Notes: generated by a model not told the origin, from the letters alone. 64,000 nucleotides of DNA from Opitutaceae bacterium (GCA_947474995.1 CANJNJ010000001.1:1-64000), one strand, 5' to 3'; positions 28,621 to 38,694 are shown, counted from the first letter of the stretch. Made by a program: numbers and translations.

Positions 28621-29384
28621 ATGACGTGGTCGACTGAAATGTATTCTCCGCCGACCCAGCCGGCCGAAGGTTCTCCAACCCTCACGCGGCGTAGCGAATT
28701 GCAACAGCGTCCCGCCGGCCGGCTGGCCGGGCGGCACCGCTGGAATCAACTGATTTTTGCGCACTGGAACGTCGATCCGGCTGCGGTGCAGGCGTCCCTG
28801 CCGCGCGGGCTCTATGTCGATACGTTTGCCGGCGTGGCCTACCTCGGGATTGTGCCGTTCGCGATGGAGCGCTTCCGCCCCGCGTGGCTTCCACTCCTGC
28901 CGGGGTTGTCGTGGTTTCTCGAGCTCAACGTTTTCACTTACGTCTTTGATGAGAACGGGCAGCCCGGCGTTTGGTTCTATTCGCTCGATTGCAACCAGGC
29001 TTTCGCGGTTGCGATCGCGCAGCGCTTTTTCTCTCTGCCCTATTGCCCTGCGCGCAGGGCGGCGTCGCTCCCTGACGGCGAGATTCACTACAAGTGCCAG
29101 CGCCGCGACGAAGCCGCCCGGCCTTGCGCTATGCCTGGACTCCAGGCCCAAAGGCCGCGGCCGTCGCGCCGGGCTCGCTCGAGTTTCTTCTGGTGGAGCG
29201 GTATTTGCTCTTTGCCGCCGACCCGGCGGGTCGCCTGTATCCCGGACGGGGACATCATGCGCCCGATCGCGTCTCGTCACCGAGGGTTTCGGAGTTTTCG
29301 GTCGAGCCGGCGTCCGTGCTGGCCGCGCTGCCGGTCGCCGTTTCCATCTTTCCTCTCGTGCGCATGCATCGCTCCTCCCCATGA
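28621..29384 (+). pseudogene. DUF2071 (YqjF-like) gene split by a frameshift near 29110-29125
   Basis: N-terminal half in frame 1 (HRWNQLIFAHWNVDPAAVQASLPRGLYVDTFAGVAYLGIVPF...), C-terminal half in another frame (APGSLEFLLVERYLLFAADPAGRLYPGRGHHAP...). Confidence 0.7.
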
Positions 29385-30253
29385 ACACAGTTAACGACAC
29401 GCCTGTCTGGCTCATCACCGGGTGTTCGACCGGGCTCGGTCGCGCGCTCGCCGCGCGTGTGCTGGCCCGGGGGTATCGCCTCATCGCGACCGCCCGCCAT
29501 CCGGAGACGCTCGCTGAATTGGTTGCCGTGGATCCAAGCCGGTGTCGGGCGCTCGCGCTCGATGTTGCGGACGCGCCCCAGGTCGCGGCCGCAGTCGCGC
29601 AGGCGGCGGAGGCCTTTGGCCGCCTGGACGTGGTGGTGAACAACGCCGGCTACGGCTTGATCGGTGCCGTCGAGGAATACGACGAGGCGCAAATCGCGCG
29701 CAATTTTGAGACGAATTTTTTCGGCGCGCTGCGGGTGATTCGCGCCGCCCTGCCGATCTTGCGCTCCCAGCGGTACGGACATTTCGTGAACGTTAGCGCG
29801 GCGGCCGTCATCGCCAACTACCCCGGCTTTTCCATCTACGGAGCAACCAAGTGGGCGCTCGAGGGCGTTTCGGAATCGCTCGCGGCGGAAGTCCGCCCGT
29901 TAGGGCTGAAGGTGACGATCGTGCAACCCGGTCCCTTTCGCACGGATTTCATTGCGCGGTCGCTCGAACGCGCGACTGGGTCGATCGCCGACTACGATCC
30001 GTCGAGCGGAAAGTTCCGTCGCTTCCTCGAAACGATGAACGGCCGGCAACCGGGCGATCCCGCGAAGGCCGCCGACGCCATCATCGACGCCGTGACATCA
30101 GAGAATCCGCCGCTGCGTCTCGTGCTCGGCAAATACGCGATCGACAAAACCCGCCGGAAACTCGCGGCGGCGGCGCGGGAACTCGACGCGGGCGTCGCCG
30201 CCGGCCTGGCGACGGAATTCCCAATGGACGGCGACGCGAAGGCGAGGCGATGA
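29381..30253 (+). CDS. SDR family oxidoreductase
   Basis: WLITGCSTGLGRALA, NNAGYG, YGATKWALEG; ATGA overlaps at both ends. Confidence 0.9.
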   Translation: MNTVNDTPVWLITGCSTGLGRALAARVLARGYRLIATARHPETLAELVAVDPSRCRALALDVADAPQVAAAVAQAAEAFGRLDVVVNNAGYGLIGAVEEYDEAQIARNFETNFFGALRVIRAALPILRSQRYGHFVNVSAAAVIANYPGFSIYGATKWALEGVSESLAAEVRPLGLKVTIVQPGPFRTDFIARSLERATGSIADYDPSSGKFRRFLETMNGRQPGDPAKAADAIIDAVTSENPPLRLVLGKYAIDKTRRKLAAAARELDAGVAAGLATEFPMDGDAKARR

Positions 30254-31839
30254 GCGTGGCAAAAGCAGTGCGTGTGCTCGTGGTGGTACTCGGGGATCAG
30301 CTGGATGCAGAGTCGTCGGCGCTCGACGGCTTTGAACCCCAACGGGACGTGATCTGGATGGCGGAGGTGGCGGAGGAATCGGAGCACGTCTGGACGAGCC
30401 AACCGCGAATCGCGGTGTTTTTGGCGGCGATGCGGCACTTTCGCGACGCGCAAAAAAGATTGGGTCGGCGGGTCAACTACACGGAGCTCGACGCGGCCGG
30501 GAACACGCAGACGCTGGCGGCGGAGTTGGCGCGGGCGGTGGCCGAGTTGAAGCCGGAACGGTTGATCATGGCGGAGGCGGGCGAATGGCGCGTGCAGGAA
30601 ATGATCACCGCGGCGGCGAAAACGGCGAATCTGCCACTGGAGGTGCGGGTCGACCGGCACTTTTTTCAGACCCGGGCGGATTTTGCCGCCCACGCCGCCG
30701 GCCGGAAAATGTTACGGCTGGAATTCTTCTACCGCGAGGTGCGGCGCAAGCATCGCGTGCTGCTCGACAAAAAAGGCGAGCCCGAGGGCGGGGAGTGGAA
30801 TTACGACCGCGACAATCGCGGGAGTTTCCAAAAGGGCGGGCCGAAGGCGGAGAAACTGCGCGCGCCCGCGCTGACTAAGCCCGATGCGATCACGCAGGCG
30901 GTGCTGGTGCTGGTGGCGAAGCGTTTCGCCAGCCATCCGGGAGAGCTCAAGGAGTTCGCGTGGCCAGTGACGCCGGAGGACGCGCGGGCGACGCTGCGGG
31001 ATTTTATCGCGCAGCGCCTGCCGAACTTCGGCCAATTTCAGGACGCGATGTGGACGGAAGAGCCGTGGCTGTTTCATTCCCGGATCTCGGCGGCGATGAA
31101 TTTGAAATTACTCAACCCGCGCGAAGTCGTGGCGGCGGCGGAGCAGGCGTATCGTGAAGGGAAGGTGCACCTCGCCAGTGCGGAGGGATTTATCCGCCAG
31201 ATCCTCGGCTGGCGGGAGTATGTGCGCGGAATTTATTGGCACCACATGCCGCGCTACCTCGGACTCAACGCGCTGGGGGCGAAGGAAAAATTGCCGGAGT
31301 TTTATTGGACCGGAAAGTGTGAGATGAACTGTCTGCGCCAGAGTATCGGGCAGACCTTGGAACACGGCTACGCACATCATATCCAGCGGCTGATGGTCAC
31401 GGGGCTCTATGCGCTGCTGCTCGGAGTCGATCCGCAGAAAGTCCATGCGTGGTATCTGGCGGTCTACGTGGATGCGGTCGAGTGGGTGGAACTGCCGAAC
31501 ACGCTCGGGATGTCGCAGTATGGTGACGGCGGGATCATGGCCTCGAAGCCGTATGCGGCGACGGGCAAGTATATCAACCGGATGAGCAATTATTGTGCGG
31601 GGTGCCGGTTTGATCCGGCGAAGTCGGGGGGGGATGACGCCTGCCCGTTTACTACGCTGTATTGGGATTTTTTGCTGCGGCACGAGCCGTTGCTCGCGAA
31701 GAACCAGCGGATGGCGTTGCAGGTAAAAAATATTGCCCGGCTCAAGCCCGCGGAGCGCACGGCGATTCAAGCGCGGGCCCAGGAAATCAAGGACCACGGC
31801 GGGGCGCCGACGCCAGCGGGTGGACTATTGGCGCTTTAA
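30250..31839 (+). CDS. Cryptochrome/photolyase family protein, FeS-BCP (PhrB-like) type
   Basis: LVVVLGDQLD N-terminus; cysteines in KCEMNC and NYCAGC...DACPF; VDAVEWVELPNTLGMSQYGDGG. Confidence 0.92.
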   Translation: MSVAKAVRVLVVVLGDQLDAESSALDGFEPQRDVIWMAEVAEESEHVWTSQPRIAVFLAAMRHFRDAQKRLGRRVNYTELDAAGNTQTLAAELARAVAELKPERLIMAEAGEWRVQEMITAAAKTANLPLEVRVDRHFFQTRADFAAHAAGRKMLRLEFFYREVRRKHRVLLDKKGEPEGGEWNYDRDNRGSFQKGGPKAEKLRAPALTKPDAITQAVLVLVAKRFASHPGELKEFAWPVTPEDARATLRDFIAQRLPNFGQFQDAMWTEEPWLFHSRISAAMNLKLLNPREVVAAAEQAYREGKVHLASAEGFIRQILGWREYVRGIYWHHMPRYLGLNALGAKEKLPEFYWTGKCEMNCLRQSIGQTLEHGYAHHIQRLMVTGLYALLLGVDPQKVHAWYLAVYVDAVEWVELPNTLGMSQYGDGGIMASKPYAATGKYINRMSNYCAGCRFDPAKSGGDDACPFTTLYWDFLLRHEPLLAKNQRMALQVKNIARLKPAERTAIQARAQEIKDHGGAPTPAGGLLAL

Positions 31840-31857
31840 GGGGGAGGGATTTGAACG

Positions 31858-32016
31858 ATGCCGAAGCTGCGGAAAAAATCTGATCGGCCGACGAAGCCCT
31901 GCGTGGTGTGCGGGCGGCCATTCACGTGGCGGAAAAAATGGGAGAAAGTTTGGGACGAGGTAAAGTTCTGTTCGGATGCGTGCCGGATGCTGAAGCACGG
32001 AGGCGCCCGTGGCTGA
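31858..32016 (+). CDS. DUF2256 domain-containing protein (52 aa)
   Basis: Manual translation MPKLRKKSDRPTKPCVVCGRPFTWRKKWEKVWDEVKFCSDACRMLKHGGARG*; below ORF-track length cut-off. Confidence 0.85.
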   Translation: MPKLRKKSDRPTKPCVVCGRPFTWRKKWEKVWDEVKFCSDACRMLKHGGARG

Positions 32017-33388
32017 CGAAGTCTTCACGAAGAGCGTGCGAATTGCGCGGCCGGCGGCCGAGGTGTTTGCCTGGCACGAGCGCCCGGGAGCCTTTGGGCG
32101 GTTGTGTCCACCGTGGGAACGCGTGGAGGTGACGCGGCACGTGGGTGGGATTCGCGACGGGGCGCGGGTTTCGTTGCGCACCAAGATCGGGCCGGTGTGG
32201 GCCAAGTGGGAGATCGAGCACCGGGATTACGTCGCCGGGCGGCAGTTTCGGGACGTGCTGCTGAGCGGGCCATTTTCCAAATGGGAACATCTGCACCAGA
32301 TCGCGCCGGACGGCGAGACCGCCTGCGTGTTGACGGATGAAATTCACTATCGGCTGCCGCTGGGCGCGCTCGGGCGGTGGGGAGGCGCGGCGTTTACCTG
32401 GGCACAATTGGAGCGGATGTTTGATTTTCGGCACGCGGTGACAAAAGCGGATTTGGAAAACGCGGCACACGGATCGTCGAAGTGCGTGTTGATTTCAGGG
32501 GCATCGGGTTTGGTCGGGGGGGCGCTGCGGCCATTTTTGGAAACGCAGGGACACACGGTGCGGACGCTGGTGCGACGGACGGCGCAAAACGACGGCGAGT
32601 TTCAATGGGACCCGGCGGCGGGGACGATGGCGGCGACGGCATTGGCCGGGGTCGATGCGGTGATCCATCTCGGCGGTGAAAATGTGGCGGGTGGGCGTTG
32701 GACACTGGCGCGGAAGACTGCGATCCGGTCGAGTCGCGTCGACGGAACGCGGACCCTGGCCACGGGAATCGCGGCGCGGCCGGTGGGCGGGAGGCCGGAG
32801 GTTTTCGTGAGCGCGGCGGCAGTGGGTTTTTATGGCTCACGGGGCGAGGCGCGGGTGGCAGAAGACGTCGGCTTGGGTGCGGGTTTCCTAGCGGAAGTGT
32901 GCGCGGCGTGGGAAGGAGAACTGGCGGCGGTGGAGGCGCTGGGGGTCCGGACCGTGGCGCTACGGACCGGCGTGGTATTGTCCCCGGCGGGTGGGGCGCT
33001 CGCGAAGATGCTGCCGGCGTTTCTGGTCGGCGCGGGCGGGCGGCTGGGCTCGGGGCGGCAGTGGATGAGTTGGATCACGCCGGACGATTTGGGCGCAATG
33101 TATCTGCGCGCCGTGCTCGATCCGACGTGGCGCGGTGCGTTTAACGCGGTGGCAACAGTCGCGGTGACGAACGCGGAATTTACCGCGACGCTGGCGCGTG
33201 TGCTGCGACGCCCGGCGATGCTTCCAGTGCCGGCCATCGGGTTGAAACTGATCTTTGGCGAGATGGCGGAGGAGACGTTGCTGGCGAGCACGCGGGCGGT
33301 GCCGGCTCGGGCGACGCAGGCCGGGTTCGCTTGGCGAGAGGCGGAGCTGGCATCAGCGTTGCGCCACGTGTTGGGACGGAAAGGCTGA
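32009..33388 (+). CDS. SRPBCC domain fused to TIGR01777 NAD-dependent epimerase
   Basis: GTG start; VLISGASGLVGGALRPFL, VSAAAVGFYGSRGEARV, WMSWITPDDL. Confidence 0.9.
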   Translation: MADEVFTKSVRIARPAAEVFAWHERPGAFGRLCPPWERVEVTRHVGGIRDGARVSLRTKIGPVWAKWEIEHRDYVAGRQFRDVLLSGPFSKWEHLHQIAPDGETACVLTDEIHYRLPLGALGRWGGAAFTWAQLERMFDFRHAVTKADLENAAHGSSKCVLISGASGLVGGALRPFLETQGHTVRTLVRRTAQNDGEFQWDPAAGTMAATALAGVDAVIHLGGENVAGGRWTLARKTAIRSSRVDGTRTLATGIAARPVGGRPEVFVSAAAVGFYGSRGEARVAEDVGLGAGFLAEVCAAWEGELAAVEALGVRTVALRTGVVLSPAGGALAKMLPAFLVGAGGRLGSGRQWMSWITPDDLGAMYLRAVLDPTWRGAFNAVATVAVTNAEFTATLARVLRRPAMLPVPAIGLKLIFGEMAEETLLASTRAVPARATQAGFAWREAELASALRHVLGRKG

Positions 33389-33394
33389 CGCTCG

Positions 33395-34396
33395 ATGAAT
33401 GAAACGATCGCCGTGGTGGGTGCGGGCATTGCGGGGCTGTTGCTTGCGCGGGAGCTGAAGGCACGGGGCGAGAACGTGGTGGTGCTCGAAAAAAGCCGGG
33501 GACTGGGCGGACGCCTCGCGACGAAACGGGTGGAAGCGGCGGTGTTTGATTCGGGCGCGCAGTATTTCACGGCGAAGTCGGAGCGTTTTGCGGCGAGGGT
33601 GGTCGAGTGGGCGGCGCACGGCGTGGTGGCGCCATGGCCGGGCGCATCGGCGCACCGCTGGATCGCCCGGCCAAGCATGAATGCGCTGGGGAAATATTTG
33701 GCGGAAGGGCTCGACGTACGGCGCGAATCGAAAGTCATCAAGGTGCAGCGCGCAGATGGCGGGTGGGAGTTGATGATCGAAAACCAGTCCGCGATGCGAG
33801 CGGGACGTTTGGTGCTGACGGCACCGATGCCGCAATCGTTGGCGCTGCTGCAAACCGGCAGCGTGGGCTTGCCGGACAAGCTGGCAGGCGAGTTGGCCGC
33901 GCTGACCTATCACCCCTGCCTGGCGTTGCTGTTGACGCTGGAAGGACCGAGCGCGGTGCCGGCCGAAGGCGTGGCGCTGGCGGACGGGCCGGTACGGTGG
34001 ATCGCCGACAACACGAAGAAAGGAATTTCGCCGGGCTTGGCGGCGGCCGTGACGGTCCATTTGAATCCGGCATTTTCGGCGGAGCACTACGCGAAGACGG
34101 AGTCGGAGTTGGCGGCATTGGTGTTGCCCGGAATTGAGAGCAACCTGGGCTCGCCGGTGTCAAACGTGACGCTGCAGCGCTGGAGATTTAGTGAGCCGGC
34201 GGCGACGCGTGTAGAGCCCTGCGTGTGGTTGCCCGAACTGGGCCTCGGTTTGGCGGGCGACGCACTGGGCGGTCCGCGGGTGGAAGCCGCGGCGCTCTCG
34301 GGATTGGCCTTGGCGGAGCGAATGGCGACAAAGGCGGGCGCGGCGCGAGCTAAAAGCTCCGCCGCCCACGTGCAGGAAGTCGGCAGCGTTGCTTGA
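33395..34396 (+). CDS. FAD-dependent oxidoreductase, renalase-like
   Basis: IAVVGAGIAGLLLARELKARGENVVVLEKSRGLGGRLATKR, GAQYFTAKS. Confidence 0.9.
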   Translation: MNETIAVVGAGIAGLLLARELKARGENVVVLEKSRGLGGRLATKRVEAAVFDSGAQYFTAKSERFAARVVEWAAHGVVAPWPGASAHRWIARPSMNALGKYLAEGLDVRRESKVIKVQRADGGWELMIENQSAMRAGRLVLTAPMPQSLALLQTGSVGLPDKLAGELAALTYHPCLALLLTLEGPSAVPAEGVALADGPVRWIADNTKKGISPGLAAAVTVHLNPAFSAEHYAKTESELAALVLPGIESNLGSPVSNVTLQRWRFSEPAATRVEPCVWLPELGLGLAGDALGGPRVEAAALSGLALAERMATKAGAARAKSSAAHVQEVGSVA

Positions 34397-34451
34397 TTTG
34401 CCTTCCGTGCCTGAAACCGGTGCTCCGCTTTTGGCCGATCGTCCGGGCGTT

Positions 34452-34477
34452 ATTCCGAATCGGACCCGATTCGGAAT
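34452..34477. repeat. 26-nt near-perfect palindrome (12-bp arms)
   Basis: ATTCCGAATCGG-AC-CCGATTCGGAAT. Confidence 0.7.
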
Positions 34478-35065
34478 TAGGAAACGAAAGCGGGCTCGCG
34501 TCACGGCAGCTTCGATACCGCCCGAGACAGGTAATCCTGTGCCGGATGGGCACGAATTTCCTGTGCCAATACCCACCCTATTTGAAACGCCCGGATTCGT
34601 TCGCCGGTCGGAGCTAGGGTATTTATCCCGACCAGGCCCCCCTTAGAAACAGAGATTCCGCGCACACCTGGGCGGGGTAACTAATCGAAGCAAACAAAAG
34701 CCCCGACCGTCTCCGTCTCGCGTGAAATCCAGGTTTGATGCCAGCCCACACCATGGGCTGGAAAACCGACCGGCCCCGATTTTTGACCGTGTAGATTTTG
34801 ATGTCGTGGTGTTCGTTGGTAAGGACGATGGGTTGGCTCATGACTTTGGTTGGGTTGTCAACCGCGTGTCATGCGAACCCAGTGAAACCGCTTATCCCGT
34901 TGGCCGGATGAGAACTCGTCGTAGCCCGCTTCGGGAGAAGCGGGGGGCGCTTCACCGGGTCCTTTACTCCCTGCCCTCTCGGGCAGGGCTACCCCGAACC
35001 TTCCCATCGCGGAATCCGGAGTGCGTAGCCTACCCTCCTTGTCCGGGCCGCGTCACCCAGAGTTC

Positions 35066-37201
35066 CTAGGGCAACGCAAAGGCGACATACGCATCGCCGG
35101 ATCGGTTACCCTGTTTGCCGCCGCCGCAGGCAATGACGACATATTGTTTCCCCGCCACTTCATAGGTGGCAGGCGTCGCGAAACCCGCGGCCGGCAGCCT
35201 GACTTCCCAAAGCATCTCGCCGTTGGCGGTCGAGAACGCGCGGAATTTTTCATCCGTCGTCGCCGCGATAAACAAAACCCCGCCGGCCGTGACGACGGGG
35301 CCGCCGTAGTTTTCCGTGCCCGGCGGCCGGCCGCCCGCCACGTAAGGCTTGGGCTCTTCGCCGAAACCGCGACGCCAGAGATACTCGCCGGTGTTGAGAT
35401 CGATCGCATTCAGCGTGCCCCACGGCGGCTTGATTCCGGGATAGCCATCCGGGTCGAGAAACCGGTTGTAGCCGGTCGAAATATAGGCGGTGGGCGGCGC
35501 GGTAATCGGCGCATCGTCGCGCGGCAGCGCGGCCTGCTCGGCGTCAGGCGCCATCAGGAACTGCGCCAAAGCGTCTTTCGTCGAGTTGGGGAGGAAATTA
35601 AACGACGGCATCACGCCCTTGCCCGTGCGCAATAGATTCGCGATGTCCTCGGCTTTCAGGCGCGTGCCGACGTTGATGAGGCTCGGAATATTCGCCGAAG
35701 GGTTTCCCTCCATCTTGGGTCCATGGCAACCCATGCAAATTTGGGCGTAGAGTCCCTTGGGGCCGCTGGCGAACATCGCCGTGGGTACGAGTTGAAACGT
35801 GTACGCCATCTCGCTGCCGTTAACGTACATGATGCCCTTGGGATCGACGGCCGGTCCGCCCCACTCGCCGCCGCCGTCGGTTCCCGGCATGAGTACGGCT
35901 CCGCGCTCGCTCGGCGGTTCATAAATATGGCCTGAATCCACTTCCCGCAGGTGCTTCAGCACCGCCGCGTGCGCCGCCGGGGTGCGGGTCGTCAACTCGT
36001 CCTCGGTCAAGCGCTGGCGCGCGAAAGGCGCCGGCTTCGACGGCAACGGTTGCGTCGGCCACGCCGCCTCGCCTTTGATCTTCGAGGCCGGCACGGGTTC
36101 CTCTTTCCAGGGAAAAAGCGACTCACCGGTCTCGCGGTTGAAGACCCAGACATGGCCTGACTTCAAGGTCTGGGCGACCGCGGCGATTTTCTTCCCGTCG
36201 CGCATCACCTCGCAGAGCACCGGCGGGGCCGGTGGATCGCGGTCCCAAATGTCGTGGTGGACAAATTGGAAGTGCCATTTGCGCTCACCGGTCGCGGCAT
36301 CGAGGGCGATCAGGCAATTGGCGAACAGGTTCGCGCCCACCCGGTCGGCGCCGTAGAAATCGTACGAAGCCGATCCCGTGGGCATGAACGCGAGACCACG
36401 CTCGTGATCAATGACGAGGCCCGGCCAATTATTGACGCCGCCGACCGTCTTCCACGCCTCGGCCGGCCACGTGTCGTAACCGAATTCGCCCGGATGCGGC
36501 AGCGTGTGGAAAATCCAGCGCCGCTGGCCGGTACGAACGTCGAAGGCGCGCACGTTGCCGATGGCCGCCGGAGCCGGCCCTTCGCCCACGCGCACGGGCA
36601 TGATGATCAGGTCCCGGTAGATGGCGCCGGGCGAATTGCTCACGAGGTACATGCCTGCGACATCGCGGTCCATGTTGTCGGCCAGATCGATTCGTCCGTG
36701 CGTGCCGAACCGCTCGATGGGCTGGCCGGTGGCCGGATCGATCGCGTAGAGGAACCGCCCGGCGGCGTACATCACCTGCCGCTCCTTGCCCTCCTGCCAC
36801 CACGTGAGACCGCGATTGAGACCTCCGCGGGCGTCGGTGGGATCGAAGTGCCAGCGTTCCACACCGGTCGCCGCATCGACCGCGAAGAGCCGCAGCGAGG
36901 GCGAGGTGCCGTAGAGCACGCCGTCGATGACGAGCGGATTGCACTGAATCTGGGAACGATTGTTCTCCGCGACGTCGCCGCTGTGGTACTCCCAGGCGAC
37001 CTTCAGTTCCTTGACGTTGGACGTGTCGATCCGCTTGAGCGACGAATAGTGCGTGGCGCCGGCGTCGCCGAGGTAGTGCGACCAGTTGGCCGCGGCGGCC
37101 GCAAGCGCAGTGGCGCTGGCGCCCAGTCCGAACGCGACATAGAAAAAACGAAAGAGACGATTCATAGGGGTCGGAAAGGTGTAAGGGATCGGCGCGCGCA
37201 A
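35066..37201 (-). CDS. PQQ-dependent dehydrogenase with cytochrome c domain
   Basis: AVDAATGVERWHF, ALDAATGERKWHFQ, CMGCHGPKMEG; probable start MNRLFRFFYVAFGLG. Confidence 0.9.
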   Translation of the reverse strand: MRAPIPYTFPTPMNRLFRFFYVAFGLGASATALAAAAANWSHYLGDAGATHYSSLKRIDTSNVKELKVAWEYHSGDVAENNRSQIQCNPLVIDGVLYGTSPSLRLFAVDAATGVERWHFDPTDARGGLNRGLTWWQEGKERQVMYAAGRFLYAIDPATGQPIERFGTHGRIDLADNMDRDVAGMYLVSNSPGAIYRDLIIMPVRVGEGPAPAAIGNVRAFDVRTGQRRWIFHTLPHPGEFGYDTWPAEAWKTVGGVNNWPGLVIDHERGLAFMPTGSASYDFYGADRVGANLFANCLIALDAATGERKWHFQFVHHDIWDRDPPAPPVLCEVMRDGKKIAAVAQTLKSGHVWVFNRETGESLFPWKEEPVPASKIKGEAAWPTQPLPSKPAPFARQRLTEDELTTRTPAAHAAVLKHLREVDSGHIYEPPSERGAVLMPGTDGGGEWGGPAVDPKGIMYVNGSEMAYTFQLVPTAMFASGPKGLYAQICMGCHGPKMEGNPSANIPSLINVGTRLKAEDIANLLRTGKGVMPSFNFLPNSTKDALAQFLMAPDAEQAALPRDDAPITAPPTAYISTGYNRFLDPDGYPGIKPPWGTLNAIDLNTGEYLWRRGFGEEPKPYVAGGRPPGTENYGGPVVTAGGVLFIAATTDEKFRAFSTANGEMLWEVRLPAAGFATPATYEVAGKQYVVIACGGGKQGNRSGDAYVAFALP

Positions 37202-37348
37202 ACCAGACGAATATTATCGCCAAAACACTTGCTCGCGCCCCGCGCGACCGGTAGCCGGATGCGATGCTTTTTCCGTTCCCCACCCCGGGGGCTAGGGCGT
37301 TTCCGGCCAACCCTTCGGGCCGCGAGTCCATCGACTGACGCTCCAGCC

Positions 37349-38638
37349 ATGACCCATCCCTCCTCCCGGAATTCGATCCGGCTCGTCGCCCTCGCGAGTT
37401 TCATCGGCACCACGATCGAGTGGTACGATTTCTTCCTCTACGGCACGGCCGCCGCGCTCGTTTTCAGCAAGCTATTCTTCCCCACCTTTGATTCGTTGGC
37501 GGGAACCCTGGCTTCATTTGGCACGTATGCCGTCGGGTTCCTCGCGCGGCCGATTGGCGGCATCGTCATCGGCCACTACGGCGACAAGATTGGGCGCAAG
37601 TCGATGCTCGTCCTGACACTGGTGATCATGGGCGTGGCGACGTTTTTAATCGGCCTGCTCCCGACCTACAGCTCGATCGGCCCGTGGGCCGCAGTGCTTT
37701 TGGTGGGCCTGCGGCTGGTCCAGGGGTTTGGCGTCGGGGGCGAATGGGGTGGGGCGGTCTTGATGGCGGTGGAACATGCACCCGCCAATCAACGGGGATT
37801 CTACGGCAGCTGGCCGCAAATGGGCGTGCCGGCGGGACTGCTGATCTCGACAGTCGTTTTTTCGCAGTTTGCCAAACTCCCCGAGGACCAGTTCCTCGCC
37901 TGGGGCTGGCGCGTGCCATTTTTGATTAGCATCATCCTCGTCGCCATTGGCCTGGTGATCCGGCTGCGGATCCTGGAAACCCCGGCCTTCGAAAAGATGA
38001 AGGAGAAGAAGAAAGAGGCGATGATGCCGATTCTGGAGGTGCTGCGAAAATATCCGAAACAGGTGTTGCTCGCGGTCGGCGCGCGGATGGCGGAAAATGG
38101 CGGGTTCTACATCTACACGGTGTTCATGCTGATTTATGGCACGCAGCATTCGCACATCACGCGGACCGTCGCGCTCAACGGCGTGATGATCGCGGCGACG
38201 TGCTCGCTGATCGCGATTCCCTTTTACGGCGCCTTGTCGGACCGACTCGGCCGACGGCCGGTATATATTTTTGGCGCCGTTATGACCGCCGTGCTCGCCT
38301 TCCCGCTTTTCTGGCTTTTCGACACCGGGTCGACGCCGCTGGTGTGGCTGGCGCTGGTGCTCGTGATCGTGTTTGCGCACGCGCCAATGTATGGCCCGCA
38401 GGCTGCGTTGCTCTCGGAACTCTTCGGCACGCGGGTCCGTTACAGCGGGGCTTCGCTTGGGGCGCAACTGGCGTCCATCGTGGCCGGCGGCTTGTCGCCG
38501 TTTATTGCGACCGCGCTGCTGCCCAGCTACGGCCGGGTCGGGCTGGCGCTTTATCTGGCGGCGATGGGAGCGGTGACGGTGGTTTCGGTGCTCTTGGCGA
38601 CTGAGACGGCAAATCGGGAATTGGTAGACGACAAGTAA
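37349..38638 (+). CDS. MFS transporter, metabolite:H+ symporter (MHS) type
   Basis: ASFIGTTIEWYDFFLYGTAAALVF, GHYGDKIGRKSML, PLFWLFDTG. Confidence 0.93.
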   Translation: MTHPSSRNSIRLVALASFIGTTIEWYDFFLYGTAAALVFSKLFFPTFDSLAGTLASFGTYAVGFLARPIGGIVIGHYGDKIGRKSMLVLTLVIMGVATFLIGLLPTYSSIGPWAAVLLVGLRLVQGFGVGGEWGGAVLMAVEHAPANQRGFYGSWPQMGVPAGLLISTVVFSQFAKLPEDQFLAWGWRVPFLISIILVAIGLVIRLRILETPAFEKMKEKKKEAMMPILEVLRKYPKQVLLAVGARMAENGGFYIYTVFMLIYGTQHSHITRTVALNGVMIAATCSLIAIPFYGALSDRLGRRPVYIFGAVMTAVLAFPLFWLFDTGSTPLVWLALVLVIVFAHAPMYGPQAALLSELFGTRVRYSGASLGAQLASIVAGGLSPFIATALLPSYGRVGLALYLAAMGAVTVVSVLLATETANRELVDDK

Positions 38639-38694
38639 GGGTCGCACGAGATTCGCAAACTCCCCTTAATTTGGGGTATCGGCAGGGTTGCGAG

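Noticed and set aside
28549-29394. Programmed frameshifting in the DUF2071 gene
   Set aside because: No slippery heptamer or clear downstream pseudoknot seen; indel or sequencing error is the simpler reading.
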